64,000 bases of DNA from Azolla caroliniana. Taxonomy: Eukaryota > Polypodiophyta. The notes below the pieces were generated by a model. It was not told where the DNA came from. It saw only the letters and a program-made list of their open reading frames with translations, and made no database searches. The stretch covers positions 10,912,001 to 10,976,000 of the forward strand of contig JBHGNT010000004.1 of NCBI GenBank assembly GCA_043228905.1, given 5' to 3'. Made by a program: the position numbers and the translations under genes. Within the stretch, counting starts at the first letter, position 1, and every line of letters begins with the position of its first letter. This document shows positions 22,064 through 34,597 of the stretch, one piece after another.

Positions 22064-23484
22064 AACATCCTCCCATCTCGGCGCATGTGCGCGATGATCT
22101 TGCCTTCTTCTTCGATGAAGCACCCGAGGTGAGTAAATCGAACTTGCATGCCCTGGTCGACAATTTGTCCGACCAACACCAAGTTCTTGGTGATTGTCGG
22201 CACATGCAAGACATTATTCATTATTCCTCTTTCACCGACATAGCTCATAGGGACATCTCCGATATGTTGGATGGGGTGAGGGGTGTTGTCGCCAGTTTCG
22301 ACAACACCTGGTTGCTCCGGCTTCCCTAGAGTCGGGAACCACTCCTTCTGATTCGTCATGTGGTTTGATGTGCCTAAATCCATATACCACACCTCGTTCG
22401 ACCTTGAGGTGTTCACCACCATCAAGTTGGCGTTATGCTTCATTACGAAGGCTGGGTCTGTTACGGCTCGCCCTGAGCCTTTGGTATAGTGCGATCTTTC
22501 ATGCCTATCTACATCCCCTCGGCTCGATCCGGCTTTGTCCAAATCTGCTTGCTTTTTCTAGCACTCGTTCTTTCTGTGGCCCTTCTGGCCACAATACCAA
22601 CAGTTTGTCGCGACCTTTCCTTGTCGACCTCTGGCGCCACCTTGACTCCCCCTACTCGTGGTGGGTCCAAAACTGTTGTCGGCATTTCGATTATGCCTCA
22701 AGTTTTGCTCCTGTCGGCTACCTCCATTGCGTGTCGACCCACCTCATCAACCACAACCACGGGGCCAATCCACCTCCGTGTACAACATAATGTTGTCGGT
22801 GTGTGTGCCCGTGGACACACCCAAGTGGTTTTCCTCTACGACCAACATCGATTGTAGCTCGAAAAATGAAGGCTTATTCTCCCTCGTGCAGACCGCCATT
22901 CGGAATGCTCCGAACTTTGACACCAACCCTCCAAAGCAAACCTGCACTATTTCGTCATCCTCAATGTTCATGTTGACGGAGGCGAGGGAGTCATAGATCT
23001 CCTTGATTCGGGTTGTATAATCTGCCATAGACAAATCTCTCTGTTTCGAACATTATTGAGCTCCTACTTGAGTTGCAGCTTCCTGACTGTTGTGTTGGCG
23101 GCGAAAATACATTTGAGATTCGCCCACGCATCCTTGGCGTCTTGGTGTCCCAGATATAACTCAAAAGCTGATCGTTCACACAAGATGCGAAGCAGTAGAG
23201 AACTTTGCTTGCGGCCATTTCCCAGGACGGGAAATCTCTGTGTGTCAACTCGGGTGCTACATCATTAGCTCCTTCGACATAACTCCAGTAACCGTGCCCG
23301 AGTAGGTACTGGTGCATCTTGTACGACCAAGATGCGTAGTTGTTCCTATCGAGTTTCTCTATCGGAAGTGAGCTTCCCATTCCTCTGCCCATGTTCCTGT
23401 CTTTTCTTTTCCGAAAAACGAAGAAACTTGTCTCTGTCTTGTTTGCTTGCTTTTCGGTCGGCTGCAAAGGATTCTCAAACCTGA

Positions 23485-23497
23485 CGCTCTGATACCA
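23485..23497 (-). promoter_or_regulatory. Primer-binding site of copia C
   Basis: In element orientation, TGGTATCAGAGC abuts the LTR; complementary to initiator tRNA-Met. Confidence 0.85.
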
Positions 23498-23960
23498 TGT
23501 AAAAGAATGTGTGCGGAAGCATAAGCATAAGACACATAGTACACAATCAGTTATTTGGAAATTCGATAGTTAGGTAAACATAGAGAATGGATACACAATG
23601 AGGGAGAGACAGAGAGAGCAGACAACAATGTTCTATTACAAAATGTTCTTTGTACATACAATGTGCTCAGTGAGCACTTTTTATACAAGCCTTGACGAGT
23701 GGACTAAGTACTGACAAGTACTTGAATGCTCATTAATTGAGCTTGACACTAGCAGCCTATAATATTCCTATTACTATAATAGGAATGTGGGCCCCTAACA
23801 ACCTCTTGGAATCCATCCAACTCGGCTCACATGAATCGAACTCTATTCGATTCGGCTTTCAGCTTCTTCAGCTGATTCGGGCCTAGTCGATCAGTCTTCA
23901 ACCGATTTGGCTCTCGGCTTCTTCAGCCGATTCAGCCCATGTTGAGCTTGTCTCTCAACA
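23498..23960 (-). repeat. 5' LTR of copia C
   Basis: 463-bp LTR (plus strand TGTAAAAG ... CTCAACA) next to the primer-binding site. It matches the LTR of element E (44932-45329, opposite strand) better than that of A, for example the shared GGGCCC...CATTCCTATTA stretch. C and E therefore form one subfamily. Confidence 0.88.
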
Positions 23961-25823
23961 GTTGCCTTCATTTGTTATAACGGGAGTTCGTGTTCTAAAC
24001 ACAAGTGACCAAACTGACATGGGCTACCCTTGTACTTTAAAAATCTGAAAATTCCTTGTCCTCCTTGGTTGGTGAGGGGAGGAGAATAAACTTAAATGCA
24101 CTGAAAACAACCAAAACTAACCTTGCAAAGAAGTTCACTTAGGCATTAAATATGTATGGTAGTAAACATGAGCAACAAGGTTACCCACATACGAAATAAA
24201 CACACTTCGATTAGTTTCAGTGTGTACAACACACAATAAGGAAGAGTGCTTAAGGTTTTCCTTGCACTTAATCCTATTTGTTCAATTGACAAGAAGTATA
24301 TGGAAGAAAGGGAGAGGGGTAAAGCACTAGCCTAATTACAAGGGGGAAATATTTTGCTATTGGAAAGAATTTGCATAGTTCCCATGTGGAAGAAGTCCAT
24401 TGAAATTTGATGTATAATGAAGATTGAAAGGAACCAATAATATATATATATATATACTAAAAGAAGTCCGTCGTGTTTACCATTTTGACCTAGTGAGTAA
24501 ATGTTAAGAGGACGGAAAGCTCTTTTGAGTGAGAATGTGGGGCGGGCAAGGGATCAAAATCTCTTACTGCGCTGCCCGGCCTACTTGGGCCCTCATCCGC
24601 CACTTTCTTCTCTAAACTTCTTGTCTCTGCTACACGAAGCTTGATTTGGCTTGGCTAGTCCCGCGGTTCTTTACCGTGGGATTGACGCGACCCGGAGCAA
24701 CAACACTTTGTAGCTGATTCGGGCTTTTTGTGCGTGTTTCTCAATTTTTGTTTTTCCTTCTTGTGCGCAAATATTCACATAGTAGAATTTTGTGGGACAC
24801 ACAAAGTTGGAAAGGCACACGAGCCCCCCTTTCTTTTTATGGTAAAAGCACACAATTATATTAATTGTATGTAAAACCCACTTGTTACAACTTCTTAGTA
24901 TTATTTACCTACATATGTAGGTAGAGAGGGACATCCTATAAAGTCACTAGAGAACTTGAATATGCACACCACACACACACACACAAAATGTTCCCATGTG
25001 GAAGAAATCCATTGGCATTTTATGCATTAAGGATGGAGATTGCAAGCAATCGATGATATATATATACCCTCCACAATCACACACAAACATTTATTATATT
25101 CGTTGCATTGGTTAATGATGGTCATTAAGCTTCCATAGTTCAAGGTTTAGTTTACTAGAGCAACCGCCTATGGAGGCATGGATTTGATAACCAATTCTTT
25201 TGATTCTTACAAGTGCACTTGACATGAGATTTCTATGATTAAACAATATTCTATTTCCGTTGCCATCATCTTTGTTGTTGATTTCATCAAGTTTAGCCTT
25301 AGCAAAGGAGAGCAGTCACACTGACTTGAAGTGATTTTAAGTATGCTATCAATTACAACATAACTATATCTCGTGTTAAGCATCTGGAAATCATTCCAAG
25401 GATCAAAAACTAGTTTGTTTCAATATAAATTCACAATCACATTGCAACGACAAAATGAAATTCACAACAAATTTTTTAAGGATAACTATTGTCATTGCTT
25501 CATTGATTGATTGCAACTCATCATTAAGCTCCAAAAATATACATACAACAAATGTGACATTGTGGATCAATTTCCACAATTTTCTTACGTTGGAAGTGAG
25601 ATTCCAAACAGCATATATCAGAGTCGCCAATGCAGCGAAAGAATATACAAACTCAAGATCTGATATCTGTGGTAGACAATGGTAATGGCAAATGTAAGCA
25701 TGATTTTTTAAACCATGTGAAGATGCCAAGCAGTATATAAATGAATCTCTTCTCAGTTTGCTTCTGTTGAATCTAACTTTGTTCTGAATCTGCATCATAT
25801 GTCACTGTCACTCTACAAATCTC
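23961..25823. other. AT-rich intergenic DNA with a dispersed direct repeat
   Basis: No supported gene. A block of about 75 bp starting GTTCCCATGTGGAAGAA occurs at about 24378 and again at about 24988; each copy is followed by an (AT)n run. A (CA)n tract is at about 24967-24986. The short open frames here lack codon structure or relatives that I can see. Confidence 0.5.
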
Positions 25824-27662
25824 TCACTTTTTTGCCTTCGAAAATCTAAGGCACCGGTATTTTTCACCACTCACAGTTATCTCCAGAGCACCATCTTGAT
25901 TATCTGATGCTGTGCCCATCAGAACGCTCTTCTCTTTCTCTAGATTTTCTCGTTCAATCTTCAATCTAGCTTCCTGCTTCGCAATCTCACTCTGCAATGA
26001 TTTTAAATATCTTTTAACAGCCAATGATAGCCAATGAGATGCCTTGAAAAGTTGCATCGGTCACACTCAAATTTATTTACAAGTAAAATTAAAGCATTTA
26101 CTAAGAGAGAATACCAAAATATTATAACCATCTGAAAGCAATTATTTAAGTTACTAAAATAAGACTATTCTTGCTAATTATGCGAACATAAATATATGTA
26201 TACATAATCTCATTTATGAATTGCTGGCTTTGATACTGCTATAGACAAGACATTGTTAAACTTTGAGCCGTTATTCTAGACTATATCTGAAAAACTTTAT
26301 CCATATCTTGCTGTTGCATTAATGACACCATTTCTCATCTAATTTATGTGCATCTCTTGATTCAATTGAAAATCCATTTCACTTGGGCATCAGCATTTAC
26401 GAGAACACTCTACAGTAAAAAAGTTATATTATGTCTCAAATACCATAAATCCTACATATTTCTGCAATCTGTAGCCCAATTTTCATCAGCATTCTTCTTA
26501 GACACAGAAGGGCTTTGAGTTTTCATTCAAAAAAACAAACATTTGCAAAGATTTAACTCATGAAAATATTTAAGCATTGGCTGCTCTCATTCCGACAGAC
26601 CTAAGACAAAAACCATTCCTCCAGAGATGAATGGGGCATACTTTCTGTCATTTATTCTGGAGATGGCCAAATGGTGCCATGTGCGCAAGCATTTCTATCG
26701 TCATCAACTTTGACTGAGCATACTTTCCGAGTTTACTGATACTACTTCTTTCAATATCATAACTTCCCAGAACCCACTTTCCTTGGGATGCTCACAAGAT
26801 GCTAATATGGTCTTAGGTTAGGCAAAAATGCCTCTGTACATCAAAACCCTATGATGGTTGATATTACTTCTATGCGCATCAGATCTATATTACTTCTTTC
26901 CAAATCAAAATTTACAGAGCAGCCTTTCTATGCTTGATGCTATTATCTCTATCCACATCAGATCTACATCACTTCAGGGGGGCATACTTTCCATGATTGA
27001 CGACATGGCAGAAAATTTTCATTTCATTTATTGAAAGCATTACTATCTACATCAAATTTCATTGGTCATACTTCCTACCTACGGGGGGCAATAAGACAGA
27101 AACATGTCCATGTATACGACAATCTACATCAAAATGCAAAGACTAAACTTTGCTGGTAAAGACACCAAAATAGTCACATGTTAGGCAAGCATTCCTGCGT
27201 ACATCAAACTCCATGCATCATACCTCCTCATTATTCTGATATGACTTAAATATGGTGTCATCTACGCCAAATTTCGCTGAATATCCTTTCCATTATGACT
27301 AATAAGCCATGAAAGGTGTTCATACATCTATAGCATGTCTATCTACACATCAAACATGGTCAAATACTGACAAGGTTTTCGCACCAAAGGAATTTCTATC
27401 TAGATTCTACGTGTCAAAGCTGGCAAAAGACAAACATGTTTCAAAACTTCACAACAGAAGAGAGAGAAGAAAAGAATCTGACCTCTCTCCGTGCGAGCTC
27501 AGCTTTCCAAGCAGCTTCCCTTTCTGCAACTTCGCGTTCTCTTTCTTCGATGTAGCTCTGCATCTCTCTCTCTTTCATGATGCGGTCTTGCAGGTCTGAT
27601 TCAAGGGCTTCTTTGAGCTCCTTAATGAATTTCTCGACCACTGCTTTGATCCTTAATGACAT
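25824..27662 (-). CDS. Small conserved plant coiled-coil protein, 115 aa, two exons
   Basis: Exon 1 is 27662-27483 (ATG through ALESDLQDRIMKEREMQSY to LARRE). Exon 2 is 25991-25824 (SEIAKQEARLKIERENLEKE to the TGA). They are joined in phase 0 across an intron of about 1.5 kb with GT-AG ends. The protein is almost wholly helical, with a Glu/Arg/Lys-rich coiled coil over about residues 5-80 (EEREREVAEREAAWKAEL). It ends in a compact, strongly conserved-looking tail (GALEITVSGEKYRCLRFSKA). I recognise it as a small protein family of unknown function in plants; I know no catalytic motif in it. The gene is head-to-head with the SSB gene, 1.4 kb away. No function is inferred beyond probable self-association or scaffolding. 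Confidence 0.88.
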
Positions 27663-29039
27663 GGTTCAATAAAAAATAAAAAATAAAAGAGGAAGGAAAA
27701 GATAGTTGATTTTAAAGGCTGGCAATGAAGCGAGAGCAGAGCAGAGCGTCTGTGTGGCGAGCAAAGCTTTATTTAACCTCTCGCTTCAAAACGGGTACTA
27801 CGCAGGGAATGAACGCAAAGCGTCGTGGAGAGGAGAAGGATAGGTGATCAAATCAAATCAAATCAAATCAAATCATGAGAGGAGGAGGAACCCTAACAAT
27901 AAGGAAGCAGCATCCATGGAAACCTTCTCAGCCTCTACTTTCCTTCCCTTCCCTTTTCTATTTTGTTTTGGGGTTTTCTCTAAACAATTATTGAACTGGT
28001 TTTCGTCCTCACCGTATATGTTTACATATATGTATATGTATTTATTTCATTTTTTTTCTTCTGGTTTTTTCTGGAAAATTCATTGATGTTGATCTGTCCG
28101 TCCGTCCGTCCGTCCGTCCGTCCCAAACCCCTCCAAATGAACAAAAATGGAGGAAGGAGGGAGGGGGGCATTGGCTTTGGGGTCACGAACTCCTTTTCCC
28201 TCCTAACACATCCCATGTGTTGAGGGCCATGTCACTAATAAAAAATCGTCCCCGTCGGACCCCCACACACAAGCACGATGCATCAAGACCATTCCGTATG
28301 ACACTTGGTGCTCTTCAATAATGAGTTCTCCGGATATTGGGCTCTTTGTTGAACCTCATCGTCGTCAACGGGAATAGATAATGCGCTCTTTTTCGTTACC
28401 TATGTGTCCGGGGGAGAATCTTGGATACGAGGCACGTTGCGTTGCTGCCAAATTAGCCCCCCCCCCCTTCACCCCATTATCATCATCATTATCGTGTGTT
28501 TAGTTAGGCATTCAATTCAAAATCTTCACCACATATCATAGAAAATGATCTCAATTCTCAACCATCACCTTGGCCAATGCGATTCACACACATTTGTTCG
28601 CAGGGTTTGAGAGTGAGCATGTATCGGGAGGTGAGCGGCTCTTCATTTCAAAATTAGCAACCTGGCAATGGATCCATCCATCCATCCATCCATATGAATG
28701 GCGAATTACATACCGTATGCATGGATTAAGGCATCAATTACATCCCCTGAATTACATACGTACCAAAGGCATGCTGCACATACATACATACATACATACA
28801 TACATACATACATGTATGCGTGCATGGATGGCACTTCCTTTGGCTGGACATTGTCTGAGGTCAGGAACTTCCCCCGCAACAAAAAAGAAAACTACACAAT
28901 AAATACCCTAAATACATATGTATGTATACCCATCCTTGTCTGTATTTTTGAAATCCCATCCTCTTCCCCCCCAAAAGGAAAGAAAACAAAACAAAAAAAC
29001 AGAAGAGCAGATGTCATCTTTAACTACAAAGAAGAGCAG
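27663..29039. promoter_or_regulatory. Shared upstream region of two divergent genes, with microsatellites
   Basis: This 1377-bp interval separates the start codons of the coiled-coil gene (minus) and the SSB gene (plus). It should contain both 5' UTRs and promoters. It holds (AATCA)n at about 27846-27873, (GTCC)n at about 28097-28122, a C run near 28451, (ATCC)n at about 28670-28692 and (ATAC)n at about 28780-28812. No third gene is evident. Confidence 0.5.
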
Positions 29040-31864
29040 ATGGCGATGCTTCGGCACCTGAGAATCCCTAACCCTACTGCTCTGAGGAGGTCACCACTGC
29101 CAGCCATGTAGGTACCAAAATCTCTCGTACTTGATTTCTCTCTCTGTCTCTCTCTCATTTTTTCCATGATATCTGCTTCCATTTCCTCTCACATACAATA
29201 TGATACTCGATTTTATGGCTGTGGAAACAGCAACCTGTTTTGTTCGTCTTCTTCTTCCTTGACTTCACGAAAGAATGGTGGTGACATTCGTGATGATGCT
29301 CCCTCTTCCAAGAAATCCTCCAAATCCCGTCCATGTTTTAGCAGAGAATCCACACTCGACTCCTCTCTAGCTAATAAGTTTGGTGGTGATGCGATCAAGA
29401 AGCCTCCATTTCAGTCTCTTCATAAGGTAACAAAAACGCACAATGTCTCCACTTACTCATTACCAAATTTGGTCTACAATATTAGCTTGCTTGGATGAAT
29501 GAATCCGTGCAAAATCAAGCAATTTCAAGTGAAAGCAAAGACGATAAAATAAAGTGGCAACATTCTCCGCGAAAACATAAATAAAAGTTTGTTCCAAAGT
29601 TGTTTATGTTGGATTAATGTGAACTTGGTTTAAGTGAAAGTAAAGATTGGAAGTGAAAAGTCTTGATAAAATCAATTAAATTCTTCTAAAACGTAGCAAT
29701 CTTTTGTTCCACGTTTGACTAAACTTGCTGCAAAACCAATCATATTTTGTGTTTTGATTTGCCTTGGTTTACATGAAAGGAAACGCTGGATGTTCGTTAA
29801 AGTGTAAACACATTTTCAGAATGTTTGTATTAACAAATCCCTATAGCAGAAAAGTTTCTTTGGAATTGATAATTGATCAGCATTAGAATGGATTATGCTG
29901 AATGAAACAGACTATTTGGAGGTAAATTTCTTGATGAAATCAAGCAGATTTTAGCTCGAGTTAGTCTTCAAAACGTAGAGTCGACATAAAATCTGATGGT
30001 GGGATTTGTTTTGCAAATTTTACAACTCTCTCGTAGTGTTTTCAATACACCTGTACTTCTGCCGTATCGAATAGCAGCTCCTGTAACATAAAATTGTGTC
30101 CATGTAAATTAGTTTTTTCCCTCTTTTTACAGGCGATTATAGCTGGGGAAGTATGCATGCCTCCATTGCAGAAGGTTCGTAAGAATGGCAAAGTGATAAC
30201 CACATTTTCAGTTGCAACAGGTGGAATGTGGAGGTTACCTCTACCAAGCGAAGTGGCTGAATCCAGCAGTCCAGAAAATGAGTGTACAGACTCATGCATA
30301 CAGTATCATAAGGTGGCCATACACGATGAAGGACTAGGAAGACTTGCTGTGCGGACCCTAAGGAAAGGGTAGCTCTCGGACATTTTGCACTGAATGTTAT
30401 TATAATCTATGTGTAAATGTTGGTTTTTAATTTCAAACAAAATATTTTGCAAATAGTGACCCGTTCAGCTAGACATAGAGACATAGAAAGACTTGCAGTG
30501 TTGACTTGCTTAAATATTTCAGTTTGTGTGTGGACAAATGTTTATAAGTTCATGGAAACATAGGAAGACTTGCAGTTTAGACTCTAAGAAAAGTGTAGTT
30601 TTGAGCATTTATTGTAAACAAATATTTATCGGTTTATAGAAACATACCAGAGAGACATTCTATAAGGGTAGACATTTCATCAGATTCAAATGGAAAGATG
30701 TAAGAAGCAAAGAGATTTCACCCTTTTTATACAATGATAGACAAGTGGAATATGTAAGTTAACGAAAATGCACCTATACTGACCACTTGTTTCTACGATG
30801 AGATATGTTTGTCAAATGAAGGGTATCTATTTTTGTCTAAATGCAGAAGATATCTATTTTTGATACCCTAACACCTATTTTATGCTCATATAATATGTAT
30901 TTTTGTAAGTAAGGTGAGAAAGTTAGACCTGCTTGTTCATATAATCTGACTGCATGTTCGCATAACTATCAGCGTCTTTCACCATATAGAATATTATTGA
31001 TATAATAGTACAAAGTTATGTTATTTTGTATGTTGCCCTATATCCATGTAATTTAAGTGTTTTTATAGGCATAGCAATTAGAAGAACATCCCCCATTATT
31101 TACGAGCTTCACCACTTATTAATTACTACATGTATGCAAAACATTTGCATCTCGTTGACAATCCAAGCTTATGCAGTCTTTGTTGGGAGCAGAAATATTC
31201 AAGTCAAATGTTTATGTTAAGTTTTGTAAAGACTGATTGTAGTAAGAGTTATCCTGCTAATGATACATGGATTTAACCATTTAAGGAAGAGACATCCACC
31301 TTGGAGCATTGTAAGTCAAATTGATGTTTCAACTGAATAAATTGTCCTTCCCATTAAATAGTTGCTTTCGCCTCTGTAGTTTTATGTTTTTATCCTTCGA
31401 TTTTTACCTTGTTCTTATTCCATCCATAAGTGGTAAGTTTAGTGTGGTCTCATGAAGGTATGCATAATCAGTGCTGATGATTCTGTTCCTGTAGCTCGAA
31501 TATCTTGTTTTTTTCTGAATATTATTGTTTGGCATATTGCAGCATGCAGGTCTATGTGGAAGGAGAGTTGGAGATCAGAGTCTTTAATGATGCTGATACA
31601 GGTGTTATTAAACGTGACCGTGAAGTTGCTGTTCATGTCTCAGGTATGCAGAGTTAATACCTGACAGGTTGATGATTTGCCAAACTCTTTTTCTATGAAT
31701 AACTAGGAAATATCTTTTACTGCTACTTGCTTTTCTTCTTTTCAATTTAGATAATTTTCCGTTCATTTTAGGCATATCAGTTATTTCACGTGTGCTCTTC
31801 TGCAGGTCAAATATTTTCATTAAATCACAAAGGTGCTGTTCCTATTGACATGATTGTGCAGTAG
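29040..31864 (+). CDS. Single-stranded-DNA-binding protein (OB fold), organelle type, 219 aa
   Basis: Five exons close exactly: 29040-29107, 29231-29426, 30133-30368, 31543-31643 and 31806-31864, all with GT-AG introns. Residues 1 to about 60 form a Ser/Arg-rich presequence (MAMLRHLRIPNPTALRR...) that looks like a mitochondrial or plastid targeting peptide. From about 89 the SSB OB fold reads IIAGEVCMPPLQKVRKNGK, then QYHKVAIHDEGLGRLAVRTL, then MQVYVEGELEIRVFND and the closing REVAVHV strand. These are the beta-strand signatures of bacterial/mitochondrial SSB. Its role is inferred to be coating exposed ssDNA during organellar replication, recombination and repair. The insert between strands (SSSPENECTDSC) is longer than in bacteria, and no acidic C-terminal tip is present. 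Start choice: the first ATG whose reading frame is preserved through the intron 1 junction (AT|C). The plant mitochondrial SSB-like group is the best match from memory. Confidence 0.9.
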
Positions 31865-32881
31865 TTATTATCATGAGCCAAACAGAATGACTGAATAAAA
31901 GGACTTCTTTGTGGAAACACAACTGGCTTATGATTATACTATGTCTGCTGTAGATGGTAATGGATGTATGTTGAGATGGTCATTTTCATTCATTGAGAGC
32001 TCTGAATTTTCAGAAATAGGTTTGAAGGAAGAATTGCATAATATAATTTTGTGGGGTGTATCTAGGGAGAAATGGTTGGATTAAATGTAATGGAGCACTC
32101 TTTCAAGAGAGCAAACAAATCATTACCTGATAAAGCACATAATGAAAGAAATGGCCTAAGTCTAAATATATAAATTCAGTGAGGTCAACCGTATGCATTG
32201 CAACATTATGGCTGTTCGTAGGTTCCTGAGTTTAACAATTTTATTCTCTTTCAAAATTTTAATTTGAAATCTATTGTTATTGCCTTCTAAATTGTTGGCT
32301 TTACAGCCTCTTTTTGATGTTGGGCAGTGATACTTAAATTTGTTGGAATTGATAGAGGAATGGTAAGTAAGTACGCCATGTTTGAAAGAGTATATTCATG
32401 AAATGTGCATATATAATTGAGTATTATTCAACCTGTTCAATGGGTCCTTTTGATTGCCAGATCTACATGTGCTAGCTTGCAATGCTTACACACTACCTTA
32501 TGCTACTTGTACTCAATTTCGTGTGTATTATTGGCTATGAACTGGTCCTCAGTGTTCAAATGGGTAAATTTTCTTTTGTGTGAATTATGAAATTTGATAA
32601 TGTTTTTTATTATAGATTTTAGTTAGTAAATAGATAAGTATTATTAATAATTTGCATGAAACTTTAGTGGCTTGTGATTAGATTCACTCAAAGGAAGTAA
32701 ACATGTTGTAAAATTTATGCTGTATAACAAATCTTGCAATGCTTGAACAATTTATCAAAATTCCATAGGAAGTAGACCATTGGACCACCATTAAGGTAGA
32801 GGCACTCTGCCATTAGTATCTAGACATAAATTGTCCTTCCAAGTTGATCACAATAAATGATATTGTGGTGATAAATGGCAA

Positions 32882-33130
32882 TTTAGCTCAATGAATGCTT
32901 TTACAGCAATGTGAGCTTGCAATATTTTGCATTGTGGTGCTAAATGTCAAGTTAGCACAATGAAAGCTTTTACTCTGGCAATGTGAGCTTGCAATATTTT
33001 GCCTTGTAACAATTTGCAATATTTTGTATTCTTATATTGTGGTGCTAAATAGCAAACTAGCACAATGAATGCTTTTATTGTAGCAATTTGAGCTTGCAAT
33101 ATTTTGCATTCTTGTAACAATTTGCAGTAT
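32882..33130. repeat. Tandem repeat, units of about 70-115 bp, three copies
   Basis: Three imperfect units, each running AGCACAATGAATGCTTTTA-x-GCAATGTGAGCTTGCAATATTTTGC. They start near 32885, 32952 and 33056; the second is enlarged by a duplicated CAATTTGCAATATTTTG phrase. Confidence 0.75.
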
Positions 33131-33639
33131 TTTATGGTCTTCCAACAATTTATATTATGGCATATTGCCTCCTATAGTTGGAATGGGCAAGAACGGTTGT
33201 CTTTGATAAATTTTCTAATGATCTTGTCTTAATATCAACACGACAAGGTACTCCCTCCAACAATTTAAATTGTCATGACAGTTTTCCTAATGTATTGATA
33301 GAATGCCTTGTGAACATGTGGAATGAATAGAAGCAAACATTCAGAGCAAGTCCTCTAAAGAGGCACATGATGGACTTGTGGAGCCCATTATGTTAGTGAT
33401 GGCAAAAAAATGGCCCATTGTTTAGGAAGATTACAACAAATGCTAAAATATAGCCAACCAATAAAATGTCTTTAGTGGAAGTATTGATGGGTGAGGCATG
33501 CAAGCTCTCTTTGTATATATTTTATATTTTAGAAATTGGATCTTGATTTCAAAACCTTCACAATATAGTGCTACTTGAGTGGGACCATGGGGGTCTTGGG
33601 ACTAAGGAGGACACAAGGACTAGGAGGTCACAACCCAAG

Positions 33640-33890
33640 GGACTTGTAGACTCGGAGGAGTCAAAACCTCCCACAAGTTGAAGGCTCCCATGAGCTGAAA
33701 GATCGAGGGAGTCAAAAGCTCTTATGAGTTGAAAGGTCGGGGGAGTCAAAGGCTCCTACAAGTCGAAAGCTTGGAGGAGTCAAAGGTTCCCACAAGTCAA
33801 AAGCGCCTACAAGTTGAAAGATCAGGGGAGTGGAAAGCTCCTACGAGTCGAAGGGTGCGACAAGTCGAAGCGTCGCAACTAGTTGAAGGA
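33640..33890. repeat. Minisatellite, GGAGTCAAA-(GCTCC)-AAGTCGAAAG units
   Basis: About nine imperfect half-units of 25-30 bp (GGGGGAGTCAAAGGCTCCTACAAGTCGAAAG type) alternate in pairs, giving a higher-order period of about 55-60 bp. The open frame 33729-33947 across it only mirrors the repeat (QVE...KVPTS / KAPTS) and is not called a gene. Confidence 0.75.
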
Positions 33891-34251
33891 AGTGATGAGC
33901 TCCTCCCCTTTCCCCTCCCCCGCTCACTCTCACATAGTAGATACTAGAAAAACAATTAAAACACGAGGTCAGGATCAAGATGAATGACTAATGTATTTTG
34001 CTCAAGATTAAGAAGGAATTAAGCAATTTATGAGACCAAAGAAAGCCTCTTGTTAGGCCGAAACCTAGGTTAAGAAAGAACCTTTTATAAAATAGGTTAT
34101 ACAATGTTTGAGTGACACAACTACTCCCAAACATCTCATACATAAATACACGTATTCTCTTCCCTCTAGACTAATTCACATAGAAATAACTTTGCTCAAG
34201 TGCACACGAACACAAGCACAAATTTAAAATCCCTCATAAAAATATACCAAA

Positions 34252-34326
34252 CATATACATACATACATACATACATACATACATACATACATACATACAT
34301 ACATACATACATGCATGCATGCATGC
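34252..34326. repeat. (ATAC)n/(ATGC)n microsatellite
   Basis: About 14 uninterrupted CATA units are followed by four CATG units. Frames reading through it are Tyr-Met-Cys-Val runs. Confidence 0.95.
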
Positions 34327-34597
34327 ATATATACATATAGATATAGACCGTAATACACACACAAAAAAAATAGATGCATCTTCTACACGCGCACACAAAT
34401 TTTGAAAAAGTGAAATGCAACTTTTTGAAAAAAACCAACTATGAAAATCCACATCTTTAAGCACTCCAACATCAACACGTCAAGGCATCCACCATATTTG
34501 GTTTAGGTCCTCAGTGGTCCCATTCAGATTTCACATGCTTACATGTAACTTCGCGACATACTTTGATGAACATGACCTGAAACGATCAACAAGGGAC

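Larger units (their letters stand above)
20500..23497 (-). mobile_element. Copia element C, 3' truncated, with a nested solo LTR
   Basis: Same family as A. Gag begins at about 23392 (GRGMGSSLPIEKLDRN), runs through a knuckle region near 22600 and a protease remnant (YMDLGTSNHMT), and a GAG-pre-integrase region follows. Integrase is decayed at 21050-21500. The post-integrase linker (FRLSGPNEGLSQKDQSNE) ends at 20500 against a gypsy gag. RT, RNase H and the 3' LTR are missing. Frameshifts occur in gag (about 23120) and integrase. Confidence 0.85.
31865..34597. other. AT-rich intergenic DNA with minisatellites
   Basis: No gene seen. It contains the SSB 3' UTR, then low-complexity AT-rich DNA, with two tandem-repeat blocks (listed separately) and an (ATAC)n tract. 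Confidence 0.5.

Noticed and set aside
25403-25798. Minus-strand frame of 131 aa downstream of the coiled-coil gene
   Set aside because: AT-rich, no recognisable motif, no splice-site context; probably 3' flank.
28570-28902. Frame of 110 aa upstream of the SSB start
   Set aside because: Composed of ATCC and ATAC repeat translation (HPSIHPY, HTYIHTYIHT); probably 5' flank of the SSB gene.
30042-30299. Minus-strand frame over SSB exon 3
   Set aside because: Shadow; the plus strand carries the SSB fold and correct splice sites.
33729-33947. 72-aa frame with internal repeats
   Set aside because: Mirrors the minisatellite; no start context or relative.
34252-34326. Regular short repeats that could suggest a CRISPR array
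   Set aside because: It is a 4-bp microsatellite without spacers, in a eukaryotic genome.
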